Source of the DNA: Terebella lapidaria | Taxonomy: Eukaryota > Annelida > Polychaeta > Terebellida > Terebellidae | DNA: 64,000 nt | Assembly (NCBI GenBank): GCA_949152475.1 | Contig: OX424558.1 | Coordinates: forward strand, 36,032,651-36,096,650 | Direction of reading: 5' to 3' | Shown here: one piece after another, positions 34,230 through 46,573 of the stretch | How positions within the stretch are numbered: position 1 is the first letter of the stretch | Layout: each line of letters begins with the position of its first letter | The notes under the pieces: generated by a model | Database searches by the model: none | What the model was told of the DNA's origin: nothing | What the model saw: the letters and a program-made list of their open reading frames with translations, nothing else | Program-made: the position numbers and the translations under genes

Positions 34230-35765
34230 TGTGTAAATCGGGCTTGTGGATACATTCGCATATGGCTTCTCACATTACCTCACTGTCGTCATTATTAACG
34301 TAAAAGAGACTATTTAATACTTTAATAATTGTACCAATATGCAGCTTACACATGTACGCAAACTCACATGACTACTTGACATTTATGGGATGCCAATAGA
34401 CAGTCACAATTTTTAATCTACTTTCTGTTGAATAATCACTCAATACAGCGATAGACACCCGTTCATAAAAGCTACTTTATTTTCCGAAGTATGTTTTAGT
34501 GCTTTGGATGTGTCTAGTTAGATATTCCTAGTACATGTATGTCTTTCGCGAACATGTTTTGACTACTTCTGTTAATAAAATATTTTATTTTTTCCTATCA
34601 TTCACTTCAAGTCTCATCTGAAATGGTTATGGCTGCGAATTGTGTTGACTCGGTCATGGGCTTGATTGTGAAATGGCGTATTTTGATCCACCATTAAGAC
34701 CTAATTAGGTGGTGCATTTTCATGGTAATTCTTACTTAACAACATATCAGATTACACGAAAATACGTACAAACAGAAATACGCAATTTAGAGTGTCGCCC
34801 CGTGCGAGAGAATGACCAATAGGCACCATTTATCTGCTCATTGTCTGTTAATTCGCGTGACCACTCTGCATCGAGGACCAACTTTGTATCGGAACTCGAG
34901 TAGATTGCTCGCCCCACATCCATTGACTCGTAATTATGCTTTGAGCGTTCCAAGTTTGTGACAGAACACCGCGCCACTGTTACGACTTATTCATTTGCCC
35001 ACTTTGCAAGTCCATAAAACCCCTCGCCGGGCATAGTGACTTTGTGGGTTTCGTTCCAATGGCCCTCTAATCAAGCGGGTCTCTCTGAATGTGAAAGCCA
35101 CATTCGTAACCGCCGCCATCGGTTGCAGACAGGTATTTATAACTCTGCGCGCACGTATTATACATGAAAAACTTCTTGAATAAATAGCGCTCCCGTGACT
35201 GGACGGGGGCCGGTCCCGCCGGCTTTTCCGTGTTTCACTTATCGATCAGGTACTTCGATACCGGCCCCTTGCATTAAGTGGGCTGATTTGGTTGAAGTGG
35301 AATAGCTTCTATCCATTCCAAGCTGACAGACTCTTGATTTCCGTCCCCCCGATTTGGAGCCCCGACCATTCATTCCCACTTCCTCCCAAGCCTCCGGGCC
35401 CCTCTCCCTTCGCTTGCCACTCCTCCCCCCTGCATCCAGTCCTCCCACCCCCTAGAGCAGCCCTTGACTCAGGTATTAGGACCCCGCGGTCCTGCTCCAG
35501 GCTTCCATTAGCTCCCAATGACGACAGTCGCAATAATCGTCACATCTAACTGCACTTTCGAGTTTGTTGAGCTTGGCAAGTAGTAGTGGGAAAAAAAGTT
35601 TCTGTCGACGTCAGCGAACGAGTCCTAAGAGAATTGGATTTTCACTTTGTTGAAGACTTTGGCTCTCATGCAATCAGACAGAGGTAGTTACTGCGATTTA
35701 GCGATTTAGCTTCAAATAAAAGTTCTAATTAATATTTTGGAAGATAATAAAAAAAATTCATCGGA
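34230..35765. promoter_or_regulatory. Space between Mab-21-like gene and TH, includes TH 5' region
   Basis: Contains the likely TH promoter and 5' UTR. A TATTTATAA box sits at about 35133, followed by a GC-rich stretch at 35200-35520. A CRE-like core GACGTCA occurs near 35608. The transcription start cannot be set from the sequence, and the short ORFs (35239-35549) look like chance in GC-rich DNA. Confidence 0.35.
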
Positions 35766-38700
35766 ATGGCTGACAAGGATTCGGCTCGAAGACGCCTTGC
35801 CTTCCAGAAGAGCTACAGTCTAGAAGTGAGTAAACGAACTTTCCTACTCTATGAAATGTGATAAGCGATGGGTCAATTATCCGGTTCTTGCTGCGTTCCT
35901 CATTTCAAATGATACTCATTTTCACTATTTTCAGTTTAATAGATTTTAATAGATTTTCATTTTCAAGCTTGTTGCACCAAAAAAAATGTCCTACAATTAT
36001 CCAGGCTTTGAACTGCAAGTGGGAATGCTTACTTTTAGGAAAATGTTGATTTCTCAAAGTATGGAACACATTTGTACATTCATGGAATACATTAGTAATT
36101 GACTTTCAATTACGCTGAGGAGCACTACCTCATTGGATTTTGTGAATTATGAAAATTTCATCAAAAAACGCTTGTTTCTTCCAACAATTATTTCTTCCGA
36201 CCACCATGTGAAATTCCGAATCTATTCAATTAGTCTAAAATATATCGTGTTCAGTTATCTTTCTCAAGAAGCGACAATATAATATAACTGTCACGAACTG
36301 CACTAGCATATCATTGGAAAGGTCATAAGTCGTGGATCCTGCAATTAACGTTCGAATTTGTTATCTCATCATATCATTGACTTATAGGTCGACATGCCTA
36401 GATCGACGTTTTTTCGATATATGGCTACATTACGCGTATAAACTCACCAATTGTAAGATTTGCGAATTCTTCAATTTCCCGTGATTGGGATGAATGATTC
36501 AAAGATAAGTGGAATGTATGGTTTGCATTTAATGTTCGATCAACCACGTTCAATCAACTACATTGCCATGCAAAACTCATACGTTAACATTTTGCAGCAT
36601 GAAATTGAAAACTCTTTAGACATAGATTGACAGATACATTCTTTTGATATAACACGAATAGGGTTTGAAATTGCTGTATAACACTGAAGAGACAAAAGAA
36701 TCAATTTCATCTTTTATAGTGTGGATATTTGTATGTTCAGTTCAGTAATGTGATATTCGATCACTTTTTTTTTTGCTTGTATCATTGCTCTCGAAAATGC
36801 ATAAAAATCACTTTGAATAATTCATACCTCACATTATAAATCATATGTTTTTGACATACATGAATTAAGCACGTACACACTCTTGCATCATCATGTCGTG
36901 ACGTCATGAGGTGGAATCCCGTGATTTATCGCGAGGTTCCGACCTTTGGTCACAGATGACATGGCTTGTTCCGGACGAACATTTCCGCCCATAAATACAA
37001 CACCCCACGTGACTTTCCGGTGCCTGTTCCTATATTACATGCCATTGTGCCCAGTGGTATCTATGCTGAGTGGCATGTTGAACATGGTCATGAATATCGA
37101 GCGGTTTTCTATGCGCTATTGATGTTTCAATTGTGTAGTACTCTTGTCCATGATGGAATACGGGTTCGTCAATACACGAATACGCGTAACTGTTGTACTA
37201 TTTCAGGGGCAATGGAGAATTAAACGAGGAACAATTGTGTAATATCAGAAAAAAGTAATATATTGTGACCTGTTTATGAAAGTTTTTACCCAAAACTTGA
37301 TAGAGCTTGCTATCCATCCTAAGAAATAAATTTAGGGGGGAATTGTTATGGAATTCAGTATCCTATACTCAGTAGCCTTTCGTCATGTGATCTGGTGATC
37401 GGGTATTATATATTTGTCATACACCGATTGCATGCGGTAAAAACAGTAAAACAAACATGTTGTACACACTGTCCCTCATGGGTGTCGTCGGATGAAAATC
37501 TTTCGTTTGAATTTATTTCTAAACCAAAAGTCGTTCATACTAGGTTTTTACTGTCAACATCAGAATCTTTGTCATGTTGCTGGTATATGGTGATACACAC
37601 AGCCAAAAGGGATCTGAGCTATTTGAGCAAATTCAGACTTTTTGTAATGTTCATATCCGTGAAGAATGAAATCATAAATAATAATGGTATATATGGTGAT
37701 GGCTTGAATTAAACCGTTGGCGAACTACGGACAAAAATGGTGTATAGATGGTTGAAATATATTGTATTTGCTCAAGAAGACGTTACAAACTTCTGCCTTA
37801 CAAAACATACCTGCGATTTACTTGGAGTAAATTTTGAATTATCGAAACCAACATAAAATAACCGCCTGCAAGCAAAAAATACACATTTTGTTCACAGTTA
37901 CAAATTTAATACAATGTAGATCTTGTTGACGGTTTAGAGCGATTGTTTTGTCTACGATGATTATTCAGTGACAGGTACTATGTTATCACTGGGTGCGATT
38001 GCGCATTCAGATGTTCCATTTTCAACTAGATAAATCAACCAAATTTCGAATCTTTCCAGTATTTTGGACAAACTATACTCTGATTTTTCTAACTTGTTTA
38101 CACCGGTTTATGACGAAATCTTTGCCGTGCTAAATCGTATCGTTCTATAACTTAGCATACCTCACCTGGGAGTCAAACGGCAATTTTTTACCGAATTTCA
38201 GACTTCTATCGCAATAATTGAAGAAGTTGGCAATCTACCTCAATGTTAAATTTCAGCCAAAAACGGGATCTCGAGAATCTGAGCATATTCGAGGATTTGA
38301 TCCTGTTTACATCCACCAGAAATCGATGTATTGTTGTAATTTTAGACCGGAAGACACATTGGGGTGTATTCTACACAAACATGTTGATTTCAAAAGATTG
38401 CACAACTACAAAACCGAGCAAATGCACAAAATTGTGTGCGGACCCAGATATTAAATGACAGGGCTAAATTTAACATTGGTGTGGATTGCCAACTTTTTAA
38501 ATTTCCGTGATAGAAGTCTGAAATTCGGTCAATAATTGGCGTTTGACTCCCTGGTGAAGTATGCCAAGTTATAGAACGATAGCATTTAGCATCGCAAAAA
38601 TATCAGCGAAAAACAGTGTAAACGAGTTAGAAAAATCAGAGTATAATCACCGAAAATTTTCTTTGGTTGGCGTCAACACTATCCAAAAACGAAGGGGGGG

Positions 38701-41700
38701 GGGGCATATAATATCAGGCAAAAAGAAGATAAGACCCAGTATCTCTGTTGATCACAGATGATGACGTTTGGACAAGCGCTATCGGGTATAGATGCGAGAA
38801 TCCGTTATTGAAATATTGTCGGTCAGGCGCCGCAGTTGAGCCCCGGAGGGCATTGATTTCTTTGTACACCGAAACATCGACAGTCGGGCGCTACCAGATG
38901 AAACATGGGAAATTCATTTCCTTCTATTTGATAGAGTGTTATTTTTGGTATTATAATTCGCCGTGTCCCGTGCACTACCTTCCCAAAGTATTACCACCGG
39001 GCATTTGCCTTAAGCGAAACGCAAATAAATCAATCCTTCGTTATTGTTGGTAATAATATAGTCAAGCGTATAGACATGACTCGATCATCATGCAGTTTAA
39101 TACGGTAACTGAAACACTTGAAGCATCGCAAGTATTTCAGTTGGTCGTCCGAGCCGGGTAGACACGTTGAACGATGGGAAGACAAGAAAGACAGGGGAAT
39201 GAACATTTAGTGGACTTCAGATACCTGGGTCGTTTCAGAAATTGTATACTAGACTAGTTTGGTGTCGAGAACGCTAGTCTAGTGTACAGTTCACGGAACT
39301 GCCTGGTCATACCAGCAAAACGGTCCACAGATGTAATGACAAAGACACATGGCTTATTCTTGTACATTGCTCATAGATCGTTGCAGTGGTGATGTTCCAA
39401 CAAGAAGTAACTTTTTGATCGTCTTTAAAAATGATACTGTCAATTTGATGCACTCAAAGCTATGGAAATGGAAAATTTCTGAACCTCCTAAAAGTTCTAA
39501 AGTCTTGGCTAGTTCTTGAACATCGCTCAGTCTTATTAAGCCTTTTTTGTAACATAATGGACATGTCGTGAATGCGCCAGACAACAATTTCCTAATTATG
39601 TATTCTGCAAGATGATCCCAGAAGCATGAGACATTGAGACTTGTCATTACTGATGAAAACTTTACTTTCTCGACCCCCAAACCTGTCCCTCCAGCATGGT
39701 GGTTCATGGCGGCATAGGAGCCTCATCGAAGACGCCAAGTTTGACACGTTGACTAACGTTGAGCTAGAGCGACAGGAGAAGGGGTCCACTGATGGCAGCA
39801 CTGCTGTCCCGCGAGAGGATGACGAGGTGTTCGACAAGCTGGCCAACGGTGCCCAGTCGGTCACACATAGGCGCAAGTGTGAGCTTGTGTTCGGCGTACC
39901 AGAGGCTGGCGGAGTCTCCAGGGTATTCAAGGCCTTTGAGGTGAGATGTTGCGAATAATGGGTTATCTTGAGCTTTGACATGGTCTGTTAGTACGTAATG
40001 TAATCTTGGAGTTCGCTCGATCAGGTCCACAGATGTATCATCCATTTTTATCGGAAATCCTTTTATGCTCGAAGCTCATATGCTCGAGTGTGTTGGTTTT
40101 TCTTTTGAAATAAAATTGTAGAGTTGACACTTTTAGAAAAAAAAACATGTGTTCGAGAGATGAGTCTGACCCACAATTACAAATGGATGTTAAAACCCTA
40201 TATAGGCTATGCCGAACAGAGTAGTTTGTAAGGTTTATCCAGTAAAATTAAGACAATCATGAATGCATATCAAGAAATAGTTTCTCCGACACGTCCAAAT
40301 TTCCGCAGAATAACCGTGTCACTGTGAACCATGTGGAGACCCGCAAGTCTGCTAAGAAGGGATCCCTCGAGTTCTTTACGTCATTCGAGGGAATCCCTGA
40401 TGACGTCATGAACACAGTGAAATCCCTCAAACAGAGCTCCACCACCCGTGACGTCAGCGTGGTCAGCGAATCGGATGTCACCAGCAAAAGTAGCTATTTA
40501 GTACTATTGAGTACTTTTAGTACTATTCTGCGATGACCTGGTTATGTTTTCAATAGACATGTCGAAAGTGGAATATAATTTTTACACTGATGAATATCTT
40601 CATTCTTCATCATACTCTAGCTATCTGGATTCCAAAACACATTTCTGACCTTGATGAATGTCAGCATCTTCTGACGAAGTTCGACCCAGATCTGGATCAG
40701 GGTCATCCCGTAAGTCGATAGTGAATTCATAAAAAAACTATTTGGACATTGGTATTGTGTCATATTTGCATTTATAGAAACTTGAGTAGTGGTAGGTAAT
40801 ATGATAATTTTTAATTTATTTTGTATTTTTTATCATGACATTCTTTCTACAATGTACCTCAGGGTTTCACGGATAAAGAGTACCGAGCGAGACGTTCACA
40901 GATTGCTAATCTGGCTTTCGAGTATAAATAGTAAGGTTCTTCTCCAGATGATCTCACATCCTATATGTTTTACTCCCAACATTCACGGATGGCCTTTTAC
41001 ATAACATTTCTCGCTTCGTTTTTCAGTGGTCGGCCAATACAGCGAGTTGAGTACACCGCGGAGGAAATCAGAACATGGTGGGTCATTATCGCATTCATTA
41101 AACCACGTGGAGTTGAATACTTTTTCGCTTCTAGTTCAGAGATCCACGATTCCCAGTGAATTAATTTTTTTGCGTAATGAAACTTTCTAAAAATTAGCCC
41201 AAGGGCTAAGATAGGTTGCCGGACAATATATAATAGCTATTTTGTTCCGTGGCCTTGAAAATAAGGTCGCTGGTCAAATTCAAAGTCAAGAGAGTATTCC
41301 ACATACCAGTATATGATTTCCTATAGCTCACGATTGATTTCTAAGCTGTAAATTTAATAATAAGCGAGATATTAGCCATTTTGTGCTCTGACCTTGAAAA
41401 TCAGATCAAAGGTCACATCAAGGTCATGACAATATTCAGAATATAGGATTTCCTATAGGTTCACAATTGATTCCTAAGCTCTAAAGCCGATAATGCGCGA
41501 GATATTAGCCATTTTGTGCTCTTAACCTTGAAAATGAGGTCAGAGGTGAAATTCAAGGTCACGAGAATATTCAGCATATATCATTTCCTATATGTCCACA
41601 ATTGATTCCCAAGCTGTAAAATCGATAATAAGTGAGATATTAGCAATTTTGACCTGTGACCTTGAAACTGAGGTCAAAGGTCCAATTCAAGGTCATGACA

Positions 41701-44700
41701 ATAATCTGCATATATCATTTCCTATATGTTCATAATTGATTCCCAAGCTGTAAAGTCAATAACAAGCGAGATATTAGCCATTTTGTCCTGTGACCTTGAA
41801 AATGAGGTAAAAGGTCAAATTCAAGGTCATCAGAATATTCAGCATATATCATTTCCTATATGTCCACAATTGATTCATAAGCTGTAAAGTTGATAATAAG
41901 CGAGATATAAGCCATTTTGTGTTCTGACCTTGAAACTGAGGTCAGAGGTCAAATTCAAGGTCACGAAAATATTCAGCATATATCATTTTCTGTGTCCCAT
42001 TATAAAGCATAGGAGAATTTAACATGGGAAAGTCCCATTTGGGACCTGTCGAGAAAATGAAAATGGCCGCCACACGCAGACCGGCGATTCAGGGGCAACG
42101 AAACTTATACACATCACAGAGGTATATGAGTGGAATCATTTGAAATAAAAATCTCAAAACTGTCTGAACAGTTTTGAGAAAATGGCCGCCAAAGTCAAAA
42201 ATTGGTAATTTTTCATCGAAAATGGCCGCCATTTTGAAGAAAACGCGAAAATCAAAAAACTAAAAAATACCCCCTTTTTGAATTATTTTTAGGTATTTTT
42301 TGTGCAAAATTTCAGAAAGATTCACTCTAAAACTTTAAAGATAAAAATGTGGACGGACGACGCAGACGCCGACGACGCTGACGCCGCCGACGACGACGGA
42401 CGACGGACGTAACGCCATGCCAATAGGTTATCGGACCATAGGTCCGGTAACCTAAAAATAGCACCCATCGCCAACATACAGTGATAGTCTCCACTTTTGA
42501 ACAAGTTTATTAGCAGATGATAAACGTACGACTCAAGTTCAATGTCATCGGGTCTTTAAAACATATATCAACTCTTTTGATATCTGTGCAGGGGGATTGT
42601 GTTCAAGAACCTGGTGAAGCTCTACCCGACACACGCCTGCCGTGAGTGTGTCGACATCTTCAAGGTGCTGCAGGCGGAGTGTCTATACAGCGAGCATAAC
42701 ATCCCACAGCTCCAAGACGTCTCGGACTTCCTCAAAAGTACGCCCGGTTCTCGCTCGACTCGGCATCTTATTGCCATGTCATCGTGAAGAAGGCGAAACT
42801 GGCCTGCATATTTTCTCAAATAATATTCTAGTTATAAATTCATAAGATAAGATAAGATAAGAAAGATGATAAGATGATAAGATAAGATAAGATAAGATTT
42901 ATTTAACGTCGGATCAACAAAATATAAAACATTAGCCAGTTGGCTATTTACCGACATGATCATAATGAGAATGTACAATGAGAGGAAAATGTTTACAAAT
43001 GAACATACATTGATCAGTTGTGCATAATATATTTATACACTATAGAAACATCACATGCGCATCACAGCTCGTTCAAAATACAAACTTTGCAGACTGTACA
43101 AGAACAGTTTGGGCCTGTCCATGCTTTTATCATTCTTTTGAATGTGTTGTAATTTTCACTAGATTTAATTGTGGCAGGCAGTTTATTCCATAAGGCCGAA
43201 CCTTGGTATCTAAGACTTACTTTTCCGTAACTTACGTTGTTATACTTGGGTATTTTGACAATACTAGAATCTTTCATATCATATTTTTTCTCCTTCGCAT
43301 GGAAAAGGTCATCGATATAAGGAGGAACATTATGACACAGCGTTTTATATACATGCATCGCTATGAGTTTCAACCTATGTACATACAACAGTGGTTTTTT
43401 CACATTTCTTTCTCAGTTCTTCATATGATATCGTAGTGCACGTTCTTGTATTTTCTCGATTTTCTTCAAACTAGTTACGCTACAGAAGTGCCAGACTAGT
43501 GGACAGTAGTTGAAGTAAGACAATATAGAACTTTCGAGCAACATAAGTTTCTGTTTTTCCCCCAGTACTGTCGACAGTCTTGCTATTACAGTAAGATTTC
43601 TGCCTGCTTTTTTGCAAATTTCAGACACATGTACATCAAAGTTCAAACTGTGGTCTATGTGAACACCAAGTAGTTTAACACATTTTTGAGGTTCCAGGGT
43701 TATATCACCTATAGTCAGAGGACTATCCATAAACTGTTTGCTGAATGTTATGAATTGAAATTTCGAAGGATTTGCCTGGAGACCATTGTTTTTGAACCAT
43801 GTTATGGCCAAGTTTGCACATTTGGTGAGATTATCAATGATATCTTCCAGTTTGGTACCAGTAACACAAATGGTATTGTCATCTGCATAGTTATATATCT
43901 CACATATGTTTTCCATAAAGTACATTAGATCATTACAATATATGTTGTAGGCAAAAGGACCTATCATTGAGCCTTGAGCTGTGCCTTTTTTTACTGTTAA
44001 CCAATCAATTCGATTGTCCCCAAGCTTCACCCTTTGTTTACGTCCACTAAAGTAGTTGCCCAACAACGTGCATGCATCGTCACTAAACCCATATAAGTTT
44101 GTTGTCGAGGGCTTTCTTACAATTTTCCATCATATCAATTAGAACAGTTTCGCAGCTATAGCCTTTCCTAAACCCTGACAGTCTATTTGACATCAATGGA
44201 TTCATATACCGTACCATTTGCTCATATAGCACAGACTCAAACACTTTGGACAAACATGGTAATACACTAACAGGTCTATACCCCCAGTAATCAGTGCGTG
44301 CTAGTGATATAGAATAGGTTTGTCAATTCAGCTACGCGTCTTTGAAAGAAGTTCAACCGGCTTCCAATTTGAAATGCATCATTTTTAACTGACATGCCAG
44401 TTCATATGAGATGCTGCAGGAACTCAAAAGTTATATTATTATCATAGTGAGATTGCAACCACATTGCCCATGGAAATCCACTGCCATTATGCATTCGACG
44501 TTCCATGTGAACTGTATCCCCGCCTCTGCTTGCAGGGAGGACTGGTTTCCAGCTGAGGCCGGTGGCTGGTCTGCTCTCGGCCAGGGACTTCCTGGCCAGT
44601 CTCGCCTTCAGAGTGTTTCAGTGCACACAGTATGTCAGGCATGGATCTAAACCAGACCACACTGTCGAACCGTGAGTAACTGTTCATTATAACTTCTTCA

Positions 44701-45804
44701 CAAGTCTATCCGTAGACCAATCTCGTAGGAGATTGACCCTCTCATTCCAGACCAGAGCGGCATGGCATTTCTTTGGCACGTCTAGTCTGTCTATTCTTTT
44801 ATGTGCTGACATAAATCTCGTATGATCTGATCGGCCATGTGGCAAACGTTTTTTACTATGTGTTCCATTTTATTTTATTGCCTCTGACATAGTGACGTTA
44901 TACACGAGCTGCTTGGACACGTGCCGATGCTGGCGGACCCTGTATTCGCTGAGTTCTCACAGGAGATCGGCCTCGCCTCACTTGGCGCCTCGGACGACGA
45001 CATCGAGAAATTTGCCACCGTAAGTCAACTACGTTCACATCAGTTCTGCGTTGAACTCTTGAGATGGCTGCAGGGGCTTCATCCTTGTCCTTTGAAAACA
45101 ATTGTTGGACCTTATCCAGCCGCTTAGCTCCCACTTGTAGGACTACTCTTTATCCTGGAATGCACATGTACTTCGCTTTCTGCAGATATACTGGTTCACG
45201 GTGGAGTTCGGCCTCTGTAAGCAGGACGGCCAAGTGCGAGCGTACGGGGCCGGTCTGCTCTCGGCGTACGGGGAGCTGCAGCACGCTCTCTCTGGCACCC
45301 CGGAGGTCCGACCATTCGACCCCGCAGTTACCGCCGTCCAGGCCTATGATGACCAGGACTACCAGACCACGTATTTCCTTGCCGAGTCTTTCGCAGACAT
45401 GAAGGAAAAAGTCAGGTAGACGATCATTCGGCCCTCATTTATCTTCAGTTTGTTATTGTATGGATCAAATGGACATTATATCGTTGTTATAGGATTGAAT
45501 TCACTGCTATCATTCACTAAGAAATTAGCTATTTCAAATTTATCGGATTCATTTTCTTCAGTGCAGTACAACTGTACTGGGTGTATTAATGCTGCTTGGA
45601 AACACGTTACAACAACTTTTCATCCTCAGGCAATACGCGAAAAACATACACAGGCCGCACGACCTACGCTATGATCCCCTGACTCGGCGTATAGAAGAAC
45701 TGGAGGGTAAAGATGTCCTGAACAGCGTCACCCGAGCTCTGAAGACGGAACTGGACTATCTGCAGAAGGCCTTAGACCGAATGGACCCTGGTAAACTTAA
45801 TTAA
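35766..45804 (+). CDS. TH: Tyrosine 3-monooxygenase (tyrosine hydroxylase)
   Basis: Eleven coding exons: 35766-35825, 39695-39940, 40309-40489, 40621-40709, 40863-40930, 41027-41077, 42592-42737, 44536-44671, 44893-45019, 45186-45415 and 45630-45804, joined in frame to about 502 aa. The enzyme converts L-tyrosine to L-DOPA with tetrahydrobiopterin, O2 and iron, the rate-limiting step of catecholamine synthesis, in the cytosol of neurons or neuroendocrine cells. The N-terminus carries W-R-H-R-S-L-I-E-D (Ser29), matching the vertebrate R-R-Q-S-L-I-E-D phosphosite, which marks TH rather than phenylalanine or tryptophan hydroxylase. An ACT-like regulatory part spans about residues 75-170. The catalytic domain has H-E-L-L-G-H (His330, His335) and W-F-T-V-E-F (Glu375), the iron ligands, then a C-terminal helix for tetramers (about 470-495). 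Length and all key residues look normal. Introns carry several transposon relics. Confidence 0.96.
36899..36906. promoter_or_regulatory. CRE palindrome in TH intron 1
   Basis: A perfect TGACGTCA lies 1.1 kb downstream of the first coding exon. CREB sites control TH in vertebrates, so this could matter, but one 8-mer is weak evidence. Two more TGACGTCA occurrences sit within coding exon 3 (about 40399 and 40449). The rest of intron 1 (35826-39694) holds a dispersed repeat copy at about 37365-37720, the MITE at 38076 and no other recognised feature. Confidence 0.25.
38076..38643. mobile_element. Foldback MITE with TA target (Tc1/mariner-like), TH intron 1
   Basis: TA dinucleotides flank it (38074-38075, 38644-38645). 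The ends are long inverted repeats starting TACTCTGATTTTTCTAACT and running inward for over 150 bp with similarity, including 'ttggcaatctacctcaatgtt'. A second copy of the same family lies at 62228-62858. No transposase. TA duplication suggests Tc1/mariner mobilisation. Confidence 0.75.
41195..42455 (+). repeat. Hairpin-ended repeat with tandem nuclear-receptor-like units (TH intron 6)
   Basis: It begins 'gggctaagataggttgccgg' and ends with the hairpin GGTTATCGGACC..GGTCCGGTAACC. About six tandem units of roughly 125-140 bp (41250-41995) contain 'gaccttgaaaatgaggtca', 'aattcaaggtca', 'catatatcatttcctatatg' and 'aagctgtaaagt'. They are followed by the GGCCGCC segment and the GACGACGGACG stretch. 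No ORF of note. Perfect direct repeats AGGTCA-n-AGGTCA occur in some units. Confidence 0.7.
42840..44300 (-). mobile_element. 5'-truncated non-LTR (LINE, CR1/L2-like) element
   Basis: Minus strand reverse transcriptase. It starts near 44290 with [12 protein letters not shown], then [11 protein letters not shown] near 44160, Q-G-S-M-I-G-P near 43975 and the catalytic Y-A-D-D near 43890. The ORF continues to Y-F-N-Y-C-P-L-V-W and R-A-L-R-Y near 43430, typical of CR1/jockey-group LINEs. A frame change lies near 44070-44100, and the part upstream of the fingers domain is missing. The 3' end is a TTATC microsatellite (42846-42895 on plus as GATAA), a common tail for this group. It sits in TH intron 7. 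Confidence 0.85.
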
Positions 45805-46445
45805 TTGAAGCAGTATATTTATCTAATAGGGCCATGTTTATGTTTTGACCAGTTATAGTCCTCGACGATCAAACGAATTGTAGGAGATATAGTATAATGT
45901 GAAAATATTGTACATGTAGTTTTGTTGAATAATGGGTATTGTATGCATGTAAGGGAAAGGCTTTGTGAAATATCCATTGTTATGTTTATGTATTTGAAAT
46001 GTTTTTCATCAGCATCAACGCAGATTATGTGCAAAAGGTGATGATACTTGTAAATAGATAAGTATAAACTGTAAAGTACTGTACATGTATATATAAATAT
46101 AGAGTATGCGATGGCCGAGGCATCTGAATTCATTTCATTGAATGTGGACTTTCCTAGCGATCAGTGGCACTGCAATGAGTTTGATACTTTGGAATGTATA
46201 CTTAGTAGTAGGTAGCAAGGTGATTTCATGTGGCATGTTGTGATCACGAATAGGAAAATTATATTGGTTGGTTGTTGGTTGTTGCCAGATAGTATTTTGT
46301 TGTTTAATATACATATATATGTAATTGATGATTCAGTACTGGTTTTCTTTCACTCGTAAGTCATTCAACGGAAAATGCGTTGTTATCTAAAACAATATGT
46401 CAATTTTGACCTTGGATAGACTTTGTTATCATTAGCTTCTTTTGC

Positions 46446-46451
46446 AATAAA
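46446..46451 (+). terminator. Possible TH polyadenylation signal
   Basis: AATAAA about 640 bp after the TH stop codon, followed within 40 bp by a T/G-rich stretch (gtttgtgttttgttg). This is the best candidate; the region between is AT-rich with no coding feature. Confidence 0.5.
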
Positions 46452-46512
46452 ATGAAATTACCGAGTTTGTGTTTTGTTGATTTCTTGAGTCTCTCTGTCA
46501 AGAAATGCGGGG

Positions 46513-46573
46513 TAGCCCCAGCAGTGACCCTCTCCTACCTAGATAGAAATCGGCTCTGATTGGGCTGGGGCTA
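46513..46573. repeat. Second copy of the TAGCCCCAGCAGTG hairpin repeat
   Basis: Left arm TAGCCCCAGCAGTGACCCTC, right arm GGGCTGGGGCTA. Shares its left arm with the copy at 30907. From here to 48540 I see only non-coding sequence with short incidental ORFs. Confidence 0.45.

Noticed and set aside
39354-39707. 117-aa minus ORF with CPLCYKKG in TH intron 1
   Set aside because: It runs into TH exon 2 on the opposite strand and has only one Cys pair; no family recognised.
35766-45804. Phenylalanine or tryptophan hydroxylase
   Set aside because: The S-L-I-E-D N-terminal site and [10 protein letters not shown] region match TH best.
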